Shown here one piece after another: positions 48,978 to 60,557 of a stretch of DNA of 64,000 nucleotides. The notes below the pieces were generated by a model. That model made no database searches. It was not told the DNA's origin and saw only the letters and a list, made by a program, of their open reading frames with translations. Every line of letters starts with the position of its first letter. The first letter of the stretch is position 1. The translations under genes and the position numbers were made by a program. The DNA comes from Zymoseptoria tritici IPO323 (Eukaryota > Ascomycota > Dothideomycetes > Mycosphaerellales > Mycosphaerellaceae), in assembly GCF_000219625.1 (NCBI RefSeq), contig NC_018216.1, positions 1,240,001 to 1,304,000 of the forward strand. The letters are read 5' to 3'.

Positions 48978-49757
48978 ATGATCAATGAGACCCGAATACC
49001 AACAGACCTTTCTTTACGCGAGCAGACCAGGCAAGAAGCGCAACATGCGTATATCAAGAAAGCTCTCGGCTTCACCATACATCCCGACATCGACACTTCC
49101 TTATCAGCAATAAATGAGTCAGGCCTCCGTGCGCTCGAGATCTCAATCATCCCTCAATTTGAGACGAGCGACCTGACGAACCCGCCAATCCATCTCTCCG
49201 AGCATATCCACCCCCGCGAACTCGCGAAGGACAACGATCTGAACAAGCCAAGCCTCCTCGAAATCGGACAGTTCGACTTCATCACCCTCAATCTTCTACA
49301 CACCACTCTCCGCTCTGATAAATGGGACTCCATCACCACTCGCCTCATTCAACTCCTCAAACCAGGCGGCTGGATCCAGTGGGTCGACTGGGATCCCTCC
49401 ACTCTGCGCATCGCCGGTGTGCGACCTGGGACACCCGATGCCACCGCCCTGCGTGCTTTGCTACGTCGGTATACGGATACTTTGTCTGGGCGTCAAATCG
49501 GAAGTACGTACCGCATTGAAGCGACATTCAAGCAACAAGGCTTGGTGGAGATCGACTCGGACATGTATCCGATTGCGCCAGAGGTAGAGTTTACGAAGAA
49601 TGTGGTGGAGGGAGTTGTGATGGAATTGGAGGAGTGGAGAGTGCTTGGGAGGGAGGAGGCGAAGAAGTTGAAAGCTGAGGTAGGTGAGGAGGTGGAGAAG
49701 GGCGGAGTGCTGATCTGGTGGGACCTTTGGTGTCATATTGGGAGGAAGCCAAGCTAG
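48978..49757 (+). CDS. LaeA-like class I methyltransferase lacking motif I
   Basis: Single exon, 259 aa, ATG at 48978. The second half fits fungal SAM-methyltransferases: GQFDFITLNLLHTTL, LLKPGGWIQWVDWDPS, and a C-terminal lid with VVMELEEWRVLGREEAKKL. The N-terminus matches the usual pre-motif segment (ALGFTIHPDI). The SAM-binding motif I (consensus hDhGTGTG) and its helix are absent: SAINESG runs directly into ALEISIIPQF, which corresponds to the later DIS-x-x-QFP strand. About 20 residues seem deleted, so activity is doubtful. No intron hides them. It follows the tRNA dehydratase on the same strand at 207 bp. Confidence 0.8.
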   Translation: MINETRIPTDLSLREQTRQEAQHAYIKKALGFTIHPDIDTSLSAINESGLRALEISIIPQFETSDLTNPPIHLSEHIHPRELAKDNDLNKPSLLEIGQFDFITLNLLHTTLRSDKWDSITTRLIQLLKPGGWIQWVDWDPSTLRIAGVRPGTPDATALRALLRRYTDTLSGRQIGSTYRIEATFKQQGLVEIDSDMYPIAPEVEFTKNVVEGVVMELEEWRVLGREEAKKLKAEVGEEVEKGGVLIWWDLWCHIGRKPS

Positions 49758-50875
49758 ATTTTGTTCGGAGCTGGACTTCTGGCGATTCTGGCCTGCCGTC
49801 TCTCATTGAGAACTCCGCTGCTCGCGAGCCTCCGCGCCAGCGCTCGTGTACCGGCCAATGTGCAGGATTTTGCACTTCCTCGTCGGCCTGTCCATTGCCT
49901 CTACGGTGCGGGATTTCGAGCGTGCCGCGCGATTCGCCGATCGCAGGAGAAGACGATCACGAACGAGCGTGCATTGAGTGATCGCGAGCCCAGGCTTGAA
50001 TTGCAACATCGACCTCCCGGTCGAGAACGCGTGGCCGCGAACCATCAGTTCATCCTCCCCTGCTGCTCGATCCGCACTCCATGCCCGGTTGTGCCCCTTG
50101 GCTTACTTGCTAATCGCACTGATCGGCCTGACAAGGCTGGAGTACTGTCCGCCGTGGAAGCAGCACTTTCATCCGGCTCGCTGCTCAAGTCATGGACATC
50201 CGGAGCCACGCTGGAGAGAGAACGGCGCATGCCAGAGATGCATGCTCTTGACTGTCTAGAGAGGGCCTCCCGGGATGTTTAGGACGCCTGCCATAGTGTC
50301 AAAGTAAATCGGAGGACCACAATCCCGGCTCATCACGAGAGCTTAATCAATGTTACCATCAAACGCGGGGGACAAGCACACCAAGCTTTCAGGTCAAAAG
50401 CCGAGGCGTAGATCTAGACTTTCAATGGAGACAACGACAGCAACATGAATCGGACAATTCACTGACAATTGACCACACGATCTCGCATCATATATCTCAT
50501 ATATCTCGATCTGGGAGACCATGCATTCCGCATTTTGCGACGCCTGGTCATGTCACAAATCCAGGCCCAAAGTTTGTTCAAAAAAACATGGAGGTAAGAA
50601 TCTGGGTAAGGTAGGATCGGGCTGGACCGGAATGGCAACGCGGGTGTGATCTTCACATTGCGTAAAGCAACGACATCGTAACTTCCGGCCGACTTCTCCT
50701 CTCGTGTAAAACTCCTCCCGACAACAACCTCGAAAGGCCATCACGGTGTTTTTACACTCGTTCTTGTTGCCCAGCTGACCGCCGCTTCGACCTTTGCTGG
50801 ACCTTCCCTCACTTCGGCACCACATCAAAGAACAACAAATTCTGAACCAAGACTTTCACGCCACCTCACTTCAAG
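49758..50875. other. Long upstream region of the Nramp gene
   Basis: 1118 bp; only shadow-type open frames are present. Its length may reflect metal-dependent control of the transporter, but no specific site was recognised. Confidence 0.4.
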
Positions 50876-52695
50876 ATGAACTGCCCCTCACGAACCGACC
50901 CGGAGGTCCCAGACAAATGGAACCAAAGTCCCAATGCCCTGAGCGCCGACACGACAACCAGAAGCGACCTGGAAAACCTAGCCAGCGCCCGCCTCCAGTC
51001 GGACCACAAACTTAAGAAGCAAGATGGCCTGAATTGCGAAATCGCCACCGTCAGCGGCTCCAGTGACGAAAAACGGAAGCCGGACTCTGTCCTGCCCAGC
51101 GATGGGGCACAAGCCATCGCCAACCCGGGTTCTGGAGAGGACATGCTTAAAAGGACGCTCGGCTTCACAGATGTCGAAGTGTCTCCCTCTTCAAACCCAC
51201 CCCGGCTGCCACGATGGCAGCACCCTTTTCGAGAGATCAAGCGTGTGCTCTTGAAGTTCTCCAAGTTCATCGGACCCGGATTCATGATCGCTGTGGCTTA
51301 TATCGACCCTGGAAATTATGCGACTGATGCGGCGGCTGGAGCGTCGTACCGGTTTCGATTGCTGTTCATGGTTTTGCTTTCGAACGTCTTCGCTATTTTC
51401 CTTCAGTCACTCAGCATCAAGCTCAGCACTGTCACCGGCATGAATCTCGCCGAGATGAATAAAGCTCACTGCGCTCCATGGCTCAATTATGTCCTCTGGT
51501 TCTTCGGAGAGGCGGCCGTGATTGCTACGGACATTGCAGAAGTTATTGGCTTTGCGATTGCATTGAATTTACTGGCTCCTAACTTGCCCATCGTCGCCGG
51601 TTGTGCAATCAGTATCGTGGATGTTATGTTCATATTGCTGTTCTACCGACCTGAAGGCTCTATGAAAGCCCTCCGTATCTTCGAGGCGTTCGTCATGCTG
51701 CTGGTCGTCGGAGTGGCGATCTGCTTCTGCTACCAGCTCTCATTGATCGAAGGGACAACAGCCGGCGAAGTTTTCAAAGGCTACCTCCCATCCAGCGCTT
51801 TAGTGGAAAGCAAAGGGTCAGCATATTACGCCCCTCCCCTCCGTAAAACAACCACTAACACCACGACAGCCTCTACCAAGCCTGCGGCATCCTCGGCGCA
51901 ACAGTAATGCCCCACTCCATCTACCTAGGAAGCGGCCTTAACCAACCTCGCCTCCGTCAATTCGACGAACGCCACAACAACTACCACCCCCTCGACCCGG
52001 ACGACTCCTCCACCTCCCCTCCACCGCAAAAATACCGCCCCTCCATGTCCGCCATTCAATCCTGCATGAAATACAGCATCATCGAACTCGCGCTCTCCCT
52101 CTTCACTTTCGCGCTGTTCATCAACTCCGCCATCTTGATCGTGTGTGGAGCGTCGCTTTACTCCGTCACTGGCGCTTCGGATGCGGATCTGTTTGGGATT
52201 TATGACTTGCTGAATACGCAGCTTGGGCATGCGGCGGCTACGGTATTTGCTGTTGCGCTGTTGCTTTCTGGGTGCTCGGCTGGGATTGTTTGCACCATGG
52301 CTGGGCAGATGATTACTGAGGGACAGTTGAAGTGGAAACTCAAGCCCTGGGTCACCCGCTTCCTCACTCGATCCATTTCCATCGTGCCGTCGATTCTGGT
52401 CGCCGGTACGATTGGCAAAAAGGGGTTGTCGGAAGCTCTGGTCGGATCGCAAGTCGCGCTTAGTGTCATCTTGCCATTCGTCACGGCACCGTTGATCTAT
52501 TACACTTGCCGGAACAAGTACATGACTGTGTTTCCGTCGGAATTTGGGAATGATGGAACGCAGAGGGTGGGTGTTGGCGAGGGGGTCAAGATGAGAAATG
52601 GATGGATCGTTGCGGCGCTGGGAGTGGCGATCTGGGGGATCATTGTGGTCATGAATGTAGCTAATATCGTGTTGACGGGTCTTGGGGTCAACTAA
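50876..52695 (+). CDS. Nramp/SMF divalent metal transporter
   Basis: Model: join(50876..51816,51870..52695), 588 aa; 53-nt intron (GTCAGC...CACTAAC...CAG) joining LVESKG to LYQACGILGATVMPHSIYLG. About 130 disordered cytosolic residues precede TM1. The metal-binding motifs are intact: AYIDPGNYATD in TM1 and VMPHSIYLGSG in TM6. About 11 TM helices are visible. Nramp proteins co-transport Mn2+, Fe2+ and other divalent metals with protons at the plasma membrane, endosome or vacuole. The loop between TM6 and TM7 is a polar insert (LDPDDSSTSPPPQKY). Yeast Smf1/2 are controlled by ubiquitin-dependent sorting; whether this one is cannot be read. Confidence 0.94.
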
Positions 52696-53015
52696 TGGTG
52701 GGAGGTGGAAGTGAGGGAAAGGTGTGAGGGGAGGAGAGGATCAGTCCATGGGACGTTTGAGAGGAACGACAATCACAGAGTGGAGGGGTTCGTCTTCATT
52801 TGGGCACGATCATAATCTAAAGAGCATTTGACATCAGCCGGAAAGGGACATCCGCGGACTTGCGAAGCCTTCCGGATCATGAGAGCTCTTGAAGCCACCA
52901 CTGCGGCACCAACGGCTCAGTATGAAAGTTTGTACTGGAGATTTCTGTTCCCACTGCAGTCGAATCCTGGGCACAACCTCCCCTTCTCCTCCCAGCGTTC
53001 ACAACATTGTCGCGC
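52696..53015. other. Convergent 3' intergenic region
   Basis: 320 bp between two stops; nothing else seen. Confidence 0.4.
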
Positions 53016-54337
53016 TTATTCTCTCGGTCTGTACTTGGTCTCCCACTTCATCGATGGCTGCGTCGCCTTCTTCTTCGACTCCATCCTCGCCAGGAACCCG
53101 TCTCGGACCGCCCGCTGCTGCTCTGCATGAGCAACGGGGTCCAGGATAGGCTCATCTAGTGCATAACCTGGGCTCTCGAAGTTAGACTCTGGCGCTCGTG
53201 GCTGGCTCGAACCTTCTGTGGCGCTATAGCCGCCATTATCGTTGGAAGAGTTTGTGAGATCGTAGTTGTCGTTGCTCAGGTCTTTCCAATCGTCTTGGTC
53301 GGTAGCTGCAGGTGATGGAGTGGGATCGTCGGTCTGGGCTGGCTCCTCTTGGTATGTGGTCTCCTCGCTCTTTTGATTAGCCTCTGCTTCGTGGGCTGGC
53401 GCCGCAAATGATGGCACGAATGCGGAAGCTGCGGCATTGAGTTGACCGGGGCTTTGTTTCTTCTGGAGATCTCCTTCGTTCTGTTCGACCGCTACAGGCC
53501 CAAGCTGCTGGTGGCGTCGATGTGGTGGAACATACGAGCGTTGTTCCGGGATGGGTGGCTCGAAGATCGGTGTCTGGTCGTCCACCGCAGGCGACATGTC
53601 GTCCTCTGCTGCTCCACCTCCACCAATTCCGTCATCGCCATCATGACCACCATCGCTAGAGCCTTCGTGGGATCCAGGGTGATCGCCAGCACGAATATTC
53701 CCAAGCAAGTTGTCCAAAGACTTCTGATCATGATCAGAAAGCCCTCCGCTCTCGCGCTGTTCTTCCAAGAAGTCGAACTGAGCTTCCGCAACCCGCGACA
53801 GCGCCCTCCAGAACTCGTCATCGTGGTTTGCGATCATTCTCTCGGCGAACCGAATAGCACGCACGAAAAGGCCAAGATCTTCCTCCGGGTCGCACGCTTC
53901 TGCGAACTTCTCAAGCGCGAGTTGTGGCAAGCCTCGAACGCCGTACTCCATTGCCATGAAGTACACATTGGCGGCGAACATGAACTCGTCGAGTTCGTAT
54001 CCTTGCGGCGTGGTGAATTCCAATCGGTAGAGGTACTGAACCACTGCATCGAGGACCAACGGATTCTTGTCGTTCAAGGTGATGGCCGCGTGAGCGGACT
54101 CTGCAACCTCGCGAAACTTGCCGCCATGGGCGAACAACACAACTTTGTGCACTTGATGGTAGGTATCGCCGCAGATGATGGTGAGATCGGAGAAGAGGCT
54201 GGAGTCGAGGAGTCTGTTTTTTGACGTTAGCGGAGGGTCAATTTTGGGGCCTTATGGTAGACTCACTCCTCTGTTGCGAGGCGGAGGAGCGGTCCGATTT
54301 CTTTGGACATTTGAGCTGCTTTTGTTTCAGTCTCCAT
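53016..54337 (-). CDS. BTB/POZ-domain protein with disordered C-terminus
   Basis: Model: complement(join(53016..54213,54267..54337)), 422 aa; 53-nt intron with GCTAAC branch. The joined N-terminus METETKAAQMSKEIGPLLRL leads into LLDSSLFSDLTIICGDTYHQ and VHKVVLFAHGGKFREV, a BTB fold (~22-125) with YLYRLEF and AANVYFMAMEYGV later. After a short helical (BACK-like) segment the rest is Gly/Asp/Ser-rich and disordered, with PPHRRHQQ and an alkaline end. BTB proteins often serve as Cul3 adaptors or dimerisation modules; no Kelch, zinc finger or other partner domain is present. The next upstream gene is also BTB, suggesting an old tandem duplication. Confidence 0.88.
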
Positions 54338-54836
54338 GATCTTTCAACGAGGCATGGCAAGCGGAGTGGAAAGTTGTTGTTGTTGGCTTGATGGCAGACT
54401 GAGACGTGCTGAGACATGTTTTGACGTGCTTGCTTCGTTTGCTCCGCCTGCTCTTGCTGTTTCGAGCAAGAATGCGGCTTCGCGCAGCGGCTAGAGCTGC
54501 AGGCAAGCGCATTGAGACCATGTAAGGGTATCCATTCACTCTTGGAAACAAATAATGAAGAAACGAATAGAAGCCTACAGGTTTGCATAGTGTCTGCCCA
54601 ACGGCCCTTTTCAGTCGCTGAAGCTAGAAAGAAATCGAATGAAACGCAGCCGTGCTGATGGAACTCATGTCATACGTATCCCTACCCTCGCTCGGCGCAG
54701 AGCGTGTGCATCATTAGCACTGATCTGCGCCGCATATGTCTACCACCACAATTTCACTCAGAAGCATGTGCGCTACTGTCGCTGATGCTTCTTTTCCCTC
54801 TTACTCGTCTAATCGCACCACTTGTTCCCAGACCAT
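54338..54836. other. Intergenic between the two BTB genes
   Basis: 499 bp; no third BTB fragment or other gene recognised. Confidence 0.4.
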
Positions 54837-55736
54837 TTAACCAAGACGACGGCCTGGTCCCATTCCTCTGCCACGCGGGCCTGGTCCGCGGAACGGCACA
54901 TGCCCACGAGGAGCTGGCCGCGGATCGTCCTCGTCGGCCGAGTCTTCCTCATCATCGTCTGCGGGCGGGCCACCGCGCTTGGTGCCATGCGGACCAAACA
55001 AGGCTGGGTCTTGGAGAGGCGAAGGAGCCGCGGCAGGTTTGGACGAGTCGAGCTGCTTGAAGAGGTGAACAGCCAGATGCGGCATGTCGATGGTCGCGAG
55101 CTTGATGAAGTCGGGCGAACCACACAGCACCGAGATGTTGTTCTGAATCTTCGGCAGCACGATTTCCCACAATGTGCGGTCGTGTGGTGAAGTGCTCTGT
55201 TCCACAGCGTAGATGGCAGCGATGAAATCCTCGACACTGCTCTGCGGGTTGCAGGAGTCCTTGAATTTGTTGGCGGCGGCGTCACGAAGGCGTGGGAAGT
55301 CGTACTGGTCGGCGATGGAGTAGACGAGGATGGCGTGCTCGGAGATGGAGGTGGTGCCGCGGGCGGAGTCGTCGTAGAAGGAGTGGTAGAAGTAGTGGAG
55401 CATGGTCTCGAAGACTTTTGGGTTGGCCTCGATGGCGATGAACTTCTGTTGGGTGGTGGACTCCTGTGAGTGGTTAGCGGCTGATGTGGTAGGCGCACGA
55501 TGGATGTTATGTACCTTGAAGCCGCCGCCGAGCAGCTTGCGGAAGTATGGCGACTGGACGAAGAGGATGTTGCGGTGGACGGGGAACTTCTTCTCGCCGC
55601 AGGTGATGGTGAGGTCCGAGAAGAGTTCGTTTTTGTAGAATCTGTTCTTGTCAGCGTCATGATCCAATACGAGATACACATCTTCGGCTTACTCGCGCAT
55701 GCCCGCCACCAAGGCGTAGGGAGATGGAGCAGCCAT
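54837..55736 (-). CDS. BTB/POZ-domain protein with RG-rich tail
   Basis: Model: complement(join(54837..55463,55515..55641,55693..55736)), 265 aa; two 51-nt introns. Joined start: MAAPSPYALVAGMREFYKNE. BTB domain at ~15-120: ELFSDLTITCGEKKFPVHRN, LFVQSPYFRKLL, then FEAxPKVFE-type helix and MLHYFYHSFYD. A BACK-like helical part follows (QYDFPRLRDAAANKF). The tail is acidic (DDDEEDSADEDD), then Arg-Gly-rich (PFRGPGPRGRGMGPG). Same orientation and class as the neighbouring BTB gene, but with little similarity outside the fold. A role as Cul3 adaptor or transcriptional co-factor is possible; function unknown. Confidence 0.9.
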
Positions 55737-56317
55737 CCTGAAAGCGCAGATGTTGTTTGTTGGTAAGAATGTCCGAAGTGGAAATGCTGAAGCTGTAAGG
55801 CGGAGTAGATGCAACGAAGACGATGCAGAGTGGATTGTTCAAAGCAAGAAGTTGGTGAAGGTGGAAGGAAGGTGTAGAGCACAAGTTCGAAAACCACGCT
55901 AGTACGTGAATACACAGAGTGACTCAGCTGCAGGGAAACGTATCATGAGACATGCGCAACATATGAAAGAACGAAAGAGGGAGGTGAATGGACCGCCATC
56001 GTCTGAGGCCTGGCAAGCTCATTGCACTGCGAGTGGTTGAGCTCAGCACCTTGGCAAGCGTGGATGACTTAGCTGTATATGTCTTCGTGGACGCTGAGCC
56101 TAGTTGGATATGCACCAGCGATACCAACACCTGATATGCGTACGCGGCGTTGCAATCCGTTGGTTGTCCGCCAGATAGAAGCCTGGCCGGCGCTATCGCC
56201 CTTGCATAACTCCTCCGCAAGGCAGCAGTCTCGTGCATATACACAATTGTACACCGAATCGTTCATCTATACAGAAAGTCAGCGCATCGACACATTCAGA
56301 GATAACCTCAAGGCAAC
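55737..56317. promoter_or_regulatory. Upstream region of the RG-tailed BTB gene
   Basis: 581 bp; no gene seen. A TGACTCA heptamer lies at 55920-55926. Confidence 0.4.
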
Positions 56318-57340
56318 TCACAACTTCGCCCTCGCCCTCTCCCAACTCTCCACATTCTTCAAACTTCTCTCCTCCTCCCTCTTTCTCCCCTCTCTCACAG
56401 TCTCAAGCCGTCGGCTTTCCCCAACCGCATCGTCCAAGTACTCAACAGTCTTCCGCCACATCTCCCTTTTCAGCTCTCCATACACTGACCTTCCCGAAGC
56501 GCCCGGCTGAGCTTTCTTCACTAACTGGAACTCTTCGATAAAAGCCAGCGCCTCATCCAGTCCGCCAACACTATCGACCAAGCCGTCTTCGAGAGCTTCG
56601 AGCGCCTGTCTGGTGTCAGCAGGAACGGAGAGATACAATCCCGTGGACTTCGGTCCTCAACTCACCTTATATCGATGTGCTTCTAGTACAAGCTTCCGAA
56701 ACGTCGCTCCACTCAACTTCTCTTTGAACACACCCAGCATAGCCGGAGGCATCGGCATACCCAGCTCCAGTTCATTCAGACATATGTATCCTCTGTGAGG
56801 ATTCATGATTCGATACTACGATCCTTGAAGTCAGCAACCATCATCTCTGCCACTGCACCTCCCAGCTCGGCTCCACTCGTCAACTCCATGCTCCAGAGTC
56901 ACCATTCCCATGACCCAAGAGGAAAGACTCACATCATGCATCCCCACCAGCATCGCACCACCAGCAAAAGCGTGCCCATTCACCAGCGCCACAACCGGCA
57001 TCGGATACGTCAACACCCTCTTCCACAACCGATACAGCACGTCCGGGAAATACATCCTCGTCACCTGGGAGTGCTCAATATCCATTCCATTGGAGTAAAA
57101 CTTCTCAATGGCGGACGTGGTGATGATGACTCCAGGCGGGTAGCGATGGTGCAGGATGTCGAAGGCGAGGAGGAGGGTGGTGCAGAAGGGAGATGCGAGA
57201 CGGTTGTCCGGTGGGGAGGAGAAGGTGAGGAGGTAGACTTTTGGGCGGGGTTCGGTGCAGGTCACTGTCGCTTTGCCGGTGGAGGAGTAGGACGATGGGG
57301 TTGAGAGGGTGAAGAGGGTTTTGTTGGGTTTGGTCGCCAT
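56318..57340 (-). CDS. Peroxisomal enoyl-CoA isomerase/hydratase family protein
   Basis: Model: complement(join(56318..56605,56666..56815,56933..57340)), 281 aa; introns of 60 and 117 nt, all phase 0. The crotonase fold is clear: VYLLTFSSPPDNRLASPF, the acyl-CoA-binding SAIEKFYSNGMDIE region, the oxyanion-hole VNGHAFAGGAMLVG and, after intron 1, YRIMNPHRGYICLNELELGM. A C-terminal helical trimerisation part follows. The last three residues are AKL, a type 1 peroxisomal targeting signal. Relatives include Eci1-type delta3,delta2-enoyl-CoA isomerases that process unsaturated fatty acids; isomerase versus hydratase is not decided by the visible residues. Confidence 0.92.
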
Positions 57341-57842
57341 GGTGGCGGTTCGATGGGAGCGACCTTGCGGTTGTTTTTCGACCAGACGTATGACTGATTT
57401 GAGGCCAGATCCACGTGAAAGATCTGATGGATGTGATGGAGATAGTAGAGTCGTACATGCAGACGATCATCACAAGAAGTGAAGTCGAGCTTGCAGCCTC
57501 GGTTGTGAAACCTTGATCAACTTCTGTCCACCTCAGCCGCATATGCAAGGCACACACATCAAGTAAAAGAGTCGTCGAACATGATGCATCGTGTGACAAT
57601 TCACGGATGACATCGAAGCGGTTGAAGGGTTACGAATATAACCAGAATCTCCCACTCTCCGACCTTGCGATAAGCGTCCCGCGTACTCGTGACCAAAAGT
57701 TACCTCCCTTATCCAATGTAGGTCTTCTATGCAAAGCCATCGTATCTATACAAGATGCATTCAACCGATCAACCCGACCTTCCAATGCAATGCTCTCTAG
57801 AAGTCCCTGATTCATTGCACGAATATCCTCACTCTTCCCAAA
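57341..57842. other. Intergenic, no gene seen
   Basis: 502 bp: promoter of the enoyl-CoA isomerase and 3' side of the F-box gene. Confidence 0.4.
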
Positions 57843-60557
57843 TCAAGCCGTCTCCACACTCCAATCCCCAATCCACTCCAAATCGCGATCCCCCGCCGCA
57901 AAATCCCAACCGACGACGACTTTATTCTGACTGCACGACACGATCCTCCGCGCGTCGAATTGTAACTTGAACACGCGATTCGTCTCGCGAGCGGGCGCGT
58001 GGTGGTGATGGTGGTGGGCGTGGGCGTGGGCGTGAGCGTGAGCGTTCTGATGTGGAGCATTGGGCTGCGGCTGGGCTGGTGCTGCGGTTGGCGCTGCTGT
58101 TGCATTTGGCCCTGCTTCAATTGCTGTTGTGGCTCGATGGACGGTATGTGGTGCCGGGACGGGAGCTGTCGCGGCGATTTGAGCTTGTGCGTGGGCGGGG
58201 GCTGCGGGCGCGGCTGTATTCAAGGGTCGTGAACTCGATGCGGCGGCTGATGATGGACCTGCTTGATCGCCTTGTTGGACTGCGTGTGGGCCTGCCTGCT
58301 GCTGCTGGTATTGCAGTTGTGCAAGATTGTGCAGCTGACTACCGAGACTGTTCTGGATGGTAGCTACAGTCGCTTGATTCGGGGCAGGGCCAGTAGGTTG
58401 ATGACCTGGTCCATGAAGCGCAGTATGCGCCCCAATCAAGTTCGTCATGGTCGTTTGAACAACAGCCTGGGCATTTTGAATGGCGGCGAGCTGTTGAGGA
58501 TGTGAAGGTGCTGGCTGCGGTGCTGCTACCGGAGCCACACGTCGATGTGTCGGACCTAGATGTGCCCCTTGCTGCAATCGAAAGTTGGGTCGCCATTTGC
58601 CGTCTTTACCTCGCTTCCAGATAATGACGGTCTCGTCGTACGAGCCGGAGACAATTCTCGCCCACTTGCTACCACCTCCACCAGGAGGAATCTTCGTACC
58701 AAAGCTGAGCATTTCTTCGGGCCTGCTAGAGCCTGCATTCCGACGCGTTCCACTACGACCGAGCGAACGAGGTGTCATGCCTTGTTTGAGGCTTTTCACG
58801 AAATTCCGATCAGCCTCCTGGGACTCTGCCAGCAACTCCTCATCGGTCGTGATGTCGAGATCGCCAAAGCGGGCCTGAACGGTGCGCACAAGACTGCTGT
58901 GGCCATCCAAACAGGCCACTTCCGCGGTCGTTTCGTAGTCAAAGATCCGAACAGTGTTGTCGGAGGAGCCGCTGACGATTCGACGACCGTCGAACTGTAC
59001 GCATGCTATGCCTTTGGTATGACCGCTGTATTGTTTTCTGTGGCCGCCGGCGTGAATATCCCAGGATTTGATGGTACGGTCGCCAGATGCCGACACGATA
59101 ATATCTCCATGGATCTGCACGGCATTGACCGCCGCTTGGTGGCCGGTGAAAGTGTCCAGAAGAGTATATGAGCTCAGCTGCATGTCCGCGCCGAGGTTCG
59201 GGGTAAGTTGAGAGATGACGCGCTTGGGCACAATATCATCGTGGACTTCGATATCGTGGCGGTTCCAGATCTTGATCGACTTGTCCTTGGAGCAGGTCAC
59301 AAGATAACGGTCGTCAAAGCGCAGGTTGAGAACACTTTCGGTATGCGCGTAAAATTTCTTCAATACCTGGCCGGTTGAGAATCTCCACACCAAGACCAGA
59401 TTGTCGCTTCCTCCGCTGATAATCACATCATGCTTGTCACCAGGAGCATCGTCGAATTGCAGACAGAGAACACTTGCTTCATGTCCGAGCAGTGGATCTC
59501 TCAACAGCCGGCAAGTATTGAGGTCCCATATGCGGATGCTCAGGTCGCGAGAGCCAGAAACAAGATGGTTGCCACGATGTTGTATAGCGTAGACGCATTC
59601 CGTGTGACCTTCTTCGAGGTGCTGGGGGTGAGGTAGGCGGAACATCTTGTAGGTACCAGTCTCCCAATTCTTCTCAAGCCTTCTGCGTTGCTTATAAAGG
59701 TATGACCAGCTGACCTTGGGCTCTCTTGCTGCGCTAAAGACAGTTGGTGTGATTTTGACATCTGCGGGATTGAATGAGGGGTCGTCAAGCATCGAGTCAG
59801 AATCGCTCTCCATTTCACTTGGGGCTCCTTTCCCGCAAGGACTGCCATTTGTCGCCAATGTACTGCCGCTCGTGCTCTCCACTCCCTCCATATGACCACC
59901 TGTGTCTGTTGTTCGAGCAGGCTCCGGCTCACTAAAGGCTTCATCGCGTGGTCTCTTCCGACTACTCTTTCTGGTCAAACCACCGCCGGGCTTTGCTGTA
60001 CGCATGACACGTTCCGCGACCCTCGCGCCCTTTCGTTTTGCCAGCTCTTCCGATCCTGCCATCTTGCTCTTGTCCACGATCCACCCCTCCCGATAAAAGC
60101 AGTTCCGCCATAGACGCTCGTCGTGCGTGCGCTCTCGCCACGGTTTCGAGACTTGGGATGCAATGAGTAGCTCGCGAGGTGTGAGGTGGGAGAAGATGTC
60201 CAGCATGAGCTCATTCGGAAGCACGAAGACCGGATCGTGATACACCATGGAGGCGATCTCCTTGTGGAGGTCGAGCAGCGTGGGAGCCTTGAAGCTGTGA
60301 CATAGTGTTCTTACGAGTTCTGGAGGATGTTAGCGATGACGATGGAAGCATTCCGGATTCGAAGCCTGCAACCTACCTATCCGGTCGGGAAGAGGCATGT
60401 CCAGTAGTAGCACTTTGAGCTCAGGCGTCGACAGCTTCGCAATGGCACTCCGAGGATCGATGTATGATTCGGAGGGCGCAGTGGCCGATGCATCACTCTC
60501 GGGCAAGCTGGCCGCGTCGCCATGATAGCCTTCATCAGGCTGCGGCGACCGCGACAT
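57843..60557 (-). CDS. F-box/WD40 protein, likely SCF substrate receptor (FWD-1/beta-TrCP type)
   Basis: Model: complement(join(57843..60319,60377..60557)), 885 aa; 57-nt intron joining DRI to ELVRTLCHSFK. Residues 1-60 are acidic/Ser-rich. The F-box is at ~90-140 (VFVLPNELMLDIFSHLTPRE ... LWRNCF). WD40 blades run ~285-640, e.g. GHTECVYAIQHRGNHLVSGS, DNLVLVWRFSTG and SGDRTIKSWD. Then a ~200-residue Ala/Pro/Gln/His-rich insert precedes a final WD-like strand pair (ARRIVSCSQNKVVVGWDF). SCF receptors of this type recruit phosphorylated targets for ubiquitination; Neurospora FWD-1 acts on the clock protein FRQ. Orthology to FWD-1 is likely but unproven. Divergent from CDC24. Confidence 0.9.
58000..58055. 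repeat. Coding microsatellite (His/Ala-His tract)
   Basis: GTGGTG and GGGCGTG/GAGCGTG units encode the His run and Ala-His alternation in the insert of the F-box/WD40 protein. Likely length-variable between strains. Confidence 0.7.

Noticed and set aside
60340..60376. tRNA-like TTCGAATCC box on the minus strand
   Set aside because: It lies within the intron of the F-box gene and no cloverleaf can be formed.
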